Assembly (NCBI GenBank): GCA_963725895.1
Contig: CAVSAJ010000003.1
Coordinates: 1,426,001 to 1,490,000, forward strand
DNA length: 64,000 nt
Direction of reading: 5' to 3'
Source: Bog-473 sp963725895
Lineage (GTDB): Bacteria > Actinomycetota > Acidimicrobiia > Acidimicrobiales > RAAP-2
The position numbers were made by a program, and so were the translations under genes. Below, in pieces: positions 62,095 through 64,000 of this stretch. Every line of letters begins with the position of its first letter. Position 1 is the first letter of the stretch. The notes under the pieces were generated by a model. That model searched no databases and was not told the origin of the DNA. It saw only the letters and a list, made by a program, of their open reading frames with translations.

Positions 62095-64000
62095 GTGGAA
62101 CCAGCACGAACGGCCGGGGGACAAGCTTGACTGTCCATGAGGACGCCCGGGTGATGATCAACCGGGCCAGAGACGAGGGCATCGCGACGGTGTGGGACCG
62201 GCTCGCCGCCCAGCAGCCACAGTGTGGGTACTGCGCGCTTGGTCTGAGCTGTCGCAACTGCGCTATGGGACCATGTCGTATCGACCCCTTCGGCGAGGGT
62301 CCCCAGAGAGGTGTATGCGGAGCGGATGCCGATGTGATCGTCGCCCGAAACCTTGGCCGGACGATTGCCGCCGGATCGTCGTCGCATTCCGATCACGGCA
62401 GGGACATCCTCGAGGCGTTCGGGCACCTTGCTCGAGGCCAAACCACGGGCTATCACATCGCCGACGAGGAGAAGTTGCGTCGCGTCGCGGCAGAGCTCGG
62501 GGTGTCGACCGGGGACCGTACCGTCGAGAAAGTGGCGAGCGATCTAGCGGACGTACTCGAGGAGGACTATGGGACGCGACGTGGTTCTCTGTCATTCGTC
62601 GGACGAGTGCCGCAGCTGCGCCGGACGAAGTGGGAGTCGCTGGGCATCACTCCGCGGGGTATCGACCGTGAGAACGTCGAGATGCTCCATCGCACGCACA
62701 TGGGAGTGGACAACGACTACGTGAACACCCTTCTGCACGCGCTGCGCACCGGCCTGGCTGACGGTTGGGGCGGATCGATGATCGCGACCGAGCTTTCGGA
62801 CGTGATGTTCGGCACGCCCAAGCCGGTGATGTCAGAAGTCAACCTAGGTGTCCTGAAGACCGATCAGGTCAACATCGCCATGCACGGGCACAACCCACTG
62901 CTTTCGGATGTGATCTGCGCGGCGGCTCAGGATCCCGAGCTGGTCGAGCTGGCCCGCTCGGTCGGCGCCAGCGGGATCAACATCGTGGGTCTGTGCTGCA
63001 CCGGAAACGAGCTGCTCATGCGTCGCGGGGTTCCCATGGCGGGCAACCATCTGATGCAGGAGTTGGTGCTCATCACCGGAGCGCTCGAGGCAATGGTGGT
63101 CGATTACCAGTGCATCATGCCCTCCATCGTTGATGTGGCGAAGTGCTACCACACGAAGATCATCTCGACCTCCGACAAAGCGAAGTTCACTGGTGCCACT
63201 CATGTCTCGTTCGATCCCGAGCACGGGGCCGAAATCGCCAAGCGGATCGTGCGGATGGCGATCGAGGCGTACCCGGACCGTAACCATGAGCGCGTGCGGA
63301 TCCCGGGTCAGCCAGTGAAGATGATGGGCGGGTTTTCGGTCGAAGCCATTCTCGGCGCGCTGGGCGGCACCCCGAAGCCTCTGGTCGATGCCATCGCCGC
63401 TGGCACCATCCGGGGAGCCGTGGCGGTCGTCGGGTGCAACAACCCCAAGCTTCCGCAGGATCTCGAGCACATCGATCTCACCCGCCGCCTCATTGAGAAC
63501 GACATCCTGGTGCTGGTCACCGGTTGTGCGGCCGTAGCCAACGGGAAGTCGGGCCAGATGGTCCCCGAAGCTGCCGCCATGGCCGGCCCCGGTCTGCGAG
63601 CGGTCTGCGAGAGCCTGGGCATCCCGCCGGTCCTGCATGTGGGCAGCTGTGTCGACAACAGCCGGATCATGGTGCTTGTGGCCGCCCTGGCCGACTTCCT
63701 CGGTGTCGACATCGACCAATTGCCCGTGGCCGGTGCGGCGCCCGAATGGTACTCCGAGAAGGCCGTTGCCATCGGGGCCTATGTCGTGGCCTCGGGCGTC
63801 ACCACCGTCCTCGGAGTCCAGCCGCCGGTCTTCGGAAGCCCTCACGTGGTGGACCTCTTGGCCAACGGGCTCGACGACGTCGTGGGGGCCAAATTCGTGG
63901 TCGAACCCGACCCGGCCAAGGCCGCTCTTTTCATCCGCCGGCACATCGAAGGCAAGCGTCAAGGGCTGGGGCTTCCCTTCGTCGAGCCCGAAGTGCTGGG
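62091..64000 (+). CDS. cooS: Nickel-dependent carbon monoxide dehydrogenase catalytic subunit (3' end beyond window)
   Basis: Open from ATG 62091 to the window end, 636 codons, close to the full 620-640 residue length of CooS. It oxidises CO to CO2 at a [Ni-4Fe-4S] C-cluster. The N-terminal Cys set for the D and B clusters is CGYCALGLSCRNCAMGPCRI (Cys45, 48, 54, 57, 62) with GVCGAD at Cys76. C-cluster elements are IAMHGHNPLL (His265/267), GLCCTGNELLMRRG (Cys302/303), DYQCIMPSI, VVGCNNPKL, VTGCAAVANGKSG and HVGSCVDNSR. All expected ligands appear present, so activity is plausible. No maturation genes (CooC/J/T) are visible, but they could lie downstream. Ni-CODH is uncommon in actinobacteria. 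Confidence 0.95.
   Translation, partial: MSGTSTNGRGTSLTVHEDARVMINRARDEGIATVWDRLAAQQPQCGYCALGLSCRNCAMGPCRIDPFGEGPQRGVCGADADVIVARNLGRTIAAGSSSHSDHGRDILEAFGHLARGQTTGYHIADEEKLRRVAAELGVSTGDRTVEKVASDLADVLEEDYGTRRGSLSFVGRVPQLRRTKWESLGITPRGIDRENVEMLHRTHMGVDNDYVNTLLHALRTGLADGWGGSMIATELSDVMFGTPKPVMSEVNLGVLKTDQVNIAMHGHNPLLSDVICAAAQDPELVELARSVGASGINIVGLCCTGNELLMRRGVPMAGNHLMQELVLITGALEAMVVDYQCIMPSIVDVAKCYHTKIISTSDKAKFTGATHVSFDPEHGAEIAKRIVRMAIEAYPDRNHERVRIPGQPVKMMGGFSVEAILGALGGTPKPLVDAIAAGTIRGAVAVVGCNNPKLPQDLEHIDLTRRLIENDILVLVTGCAAVANGKSGQMVPEAAAMAGPGLRAVCESLGIPPVLHVGSCVDNSRIMVLVAALADFLGVDIDQLPVAGAAPEWYSEKAVAIGAYVVASGVTTVLGVQPPVFGSPHVVDLLANGLDDVVGAKFVVEPDPAKAALFIRRHIEGKRQGLGLPFVEPEVL

Noticed and set aside
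1..64000. CRISPR arrays, insertion sequences, rRNA genes
   Set aside because: No regularly spaced short repeats, transposase genes with terminal inverted repeats, or rRNA-like sequence were seen on either strand.

Overview
The window is high-GC DNA of actinobacterial character, probably from a member of the Acidimicrobiia or a related environmental actinobacterium. This is inferred from the gene content: a DprE1/DprE2/UbiA arabinan-precursor operon, paired wax ester synthase/DGAT genes, GTP-type PEP carboxykinase, a hyf-like cluster resembling Mycobacterium Rv0081-Rv0087, and GTG/ATGA-overlapped operons. No rRNA gene, intact tRNA, transposase, integrase or CRISPR array was seen.

Layout. 0-6.5 kb: the tail of a secreted repeat protein, then a branched-chain amino acid type ABC transporter (binding protein, fused permease/ATPase, LivF). 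7-16 kb: short gene groups (KdpD-like sensor fragment; MarR plus ClC channel; tautomerase; DNA ligase; small membrane protein; AidB-like acyl-CoA dehydrogenase) separated by copies of an interspersed repeat. 16-19.4 kb: a ferritin-like protein, LuxR and EAL remnants, and an amidohydrolase. 19.6-30 kb: a two-component system, a flavin/haem/NuoF/ferredoxin electron-transfer operon, a phosphodiester glycosidase and a UbiA-DprE1-DprE2 operon, nearly all of them broken by single frameshifts. 30-40 kb: GNAT, pckG, six hyf-like genes and an ArsR regulator, tightly overlapped. 40-56 kb: thiolase, DUF167, two WS/DGATs, hydrolase, DUF4389/TetR pair, cupin, cyclic-nucleotide-binding protein and a sugar-metabolism group (6PGDH-like, aldo/keto reductase, transketolase, class I aldolase). 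56-64 kb: P-type ATPase, DrrAB-like ABC exporter, and a CooF-like ferredoxin followed by a nickel CO dehydrogenase cut by the window end.

Two signals connect these genes. (1) A repeat of about 150-195 bp whose 3' part is the anticodon arm, T arm and acceptor 3' strand of tRNA-Gly(GCC), and whose 5' end is an 18-nt palindrome. Eight copies plus one relic all lie in the same orientation and separate small gene groups. (2) Near-palindromes of the form GGGACC-NN-GGTCCC, resembling the mycobacterial DosR/DevR box. They lie 37-115 bp upstream of the ferritin-like gene, the amidohydrolase, the P-type ATPase, the DrrAB exporter and cooFS, and 305 bp upstream of the WS/DGAT pair. The classes of several of these genes, and the Rv0081-type ArsR/hyf cluster, match known parts of the DosR hypoxia/CO/NO regulon. 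The window may therefore hold much of a DosR-like low-oxygen/CO programme that includes a Ni-CO dehydrogenase and an energy-converting-hydrogenase-related complex without NiFe ligands.
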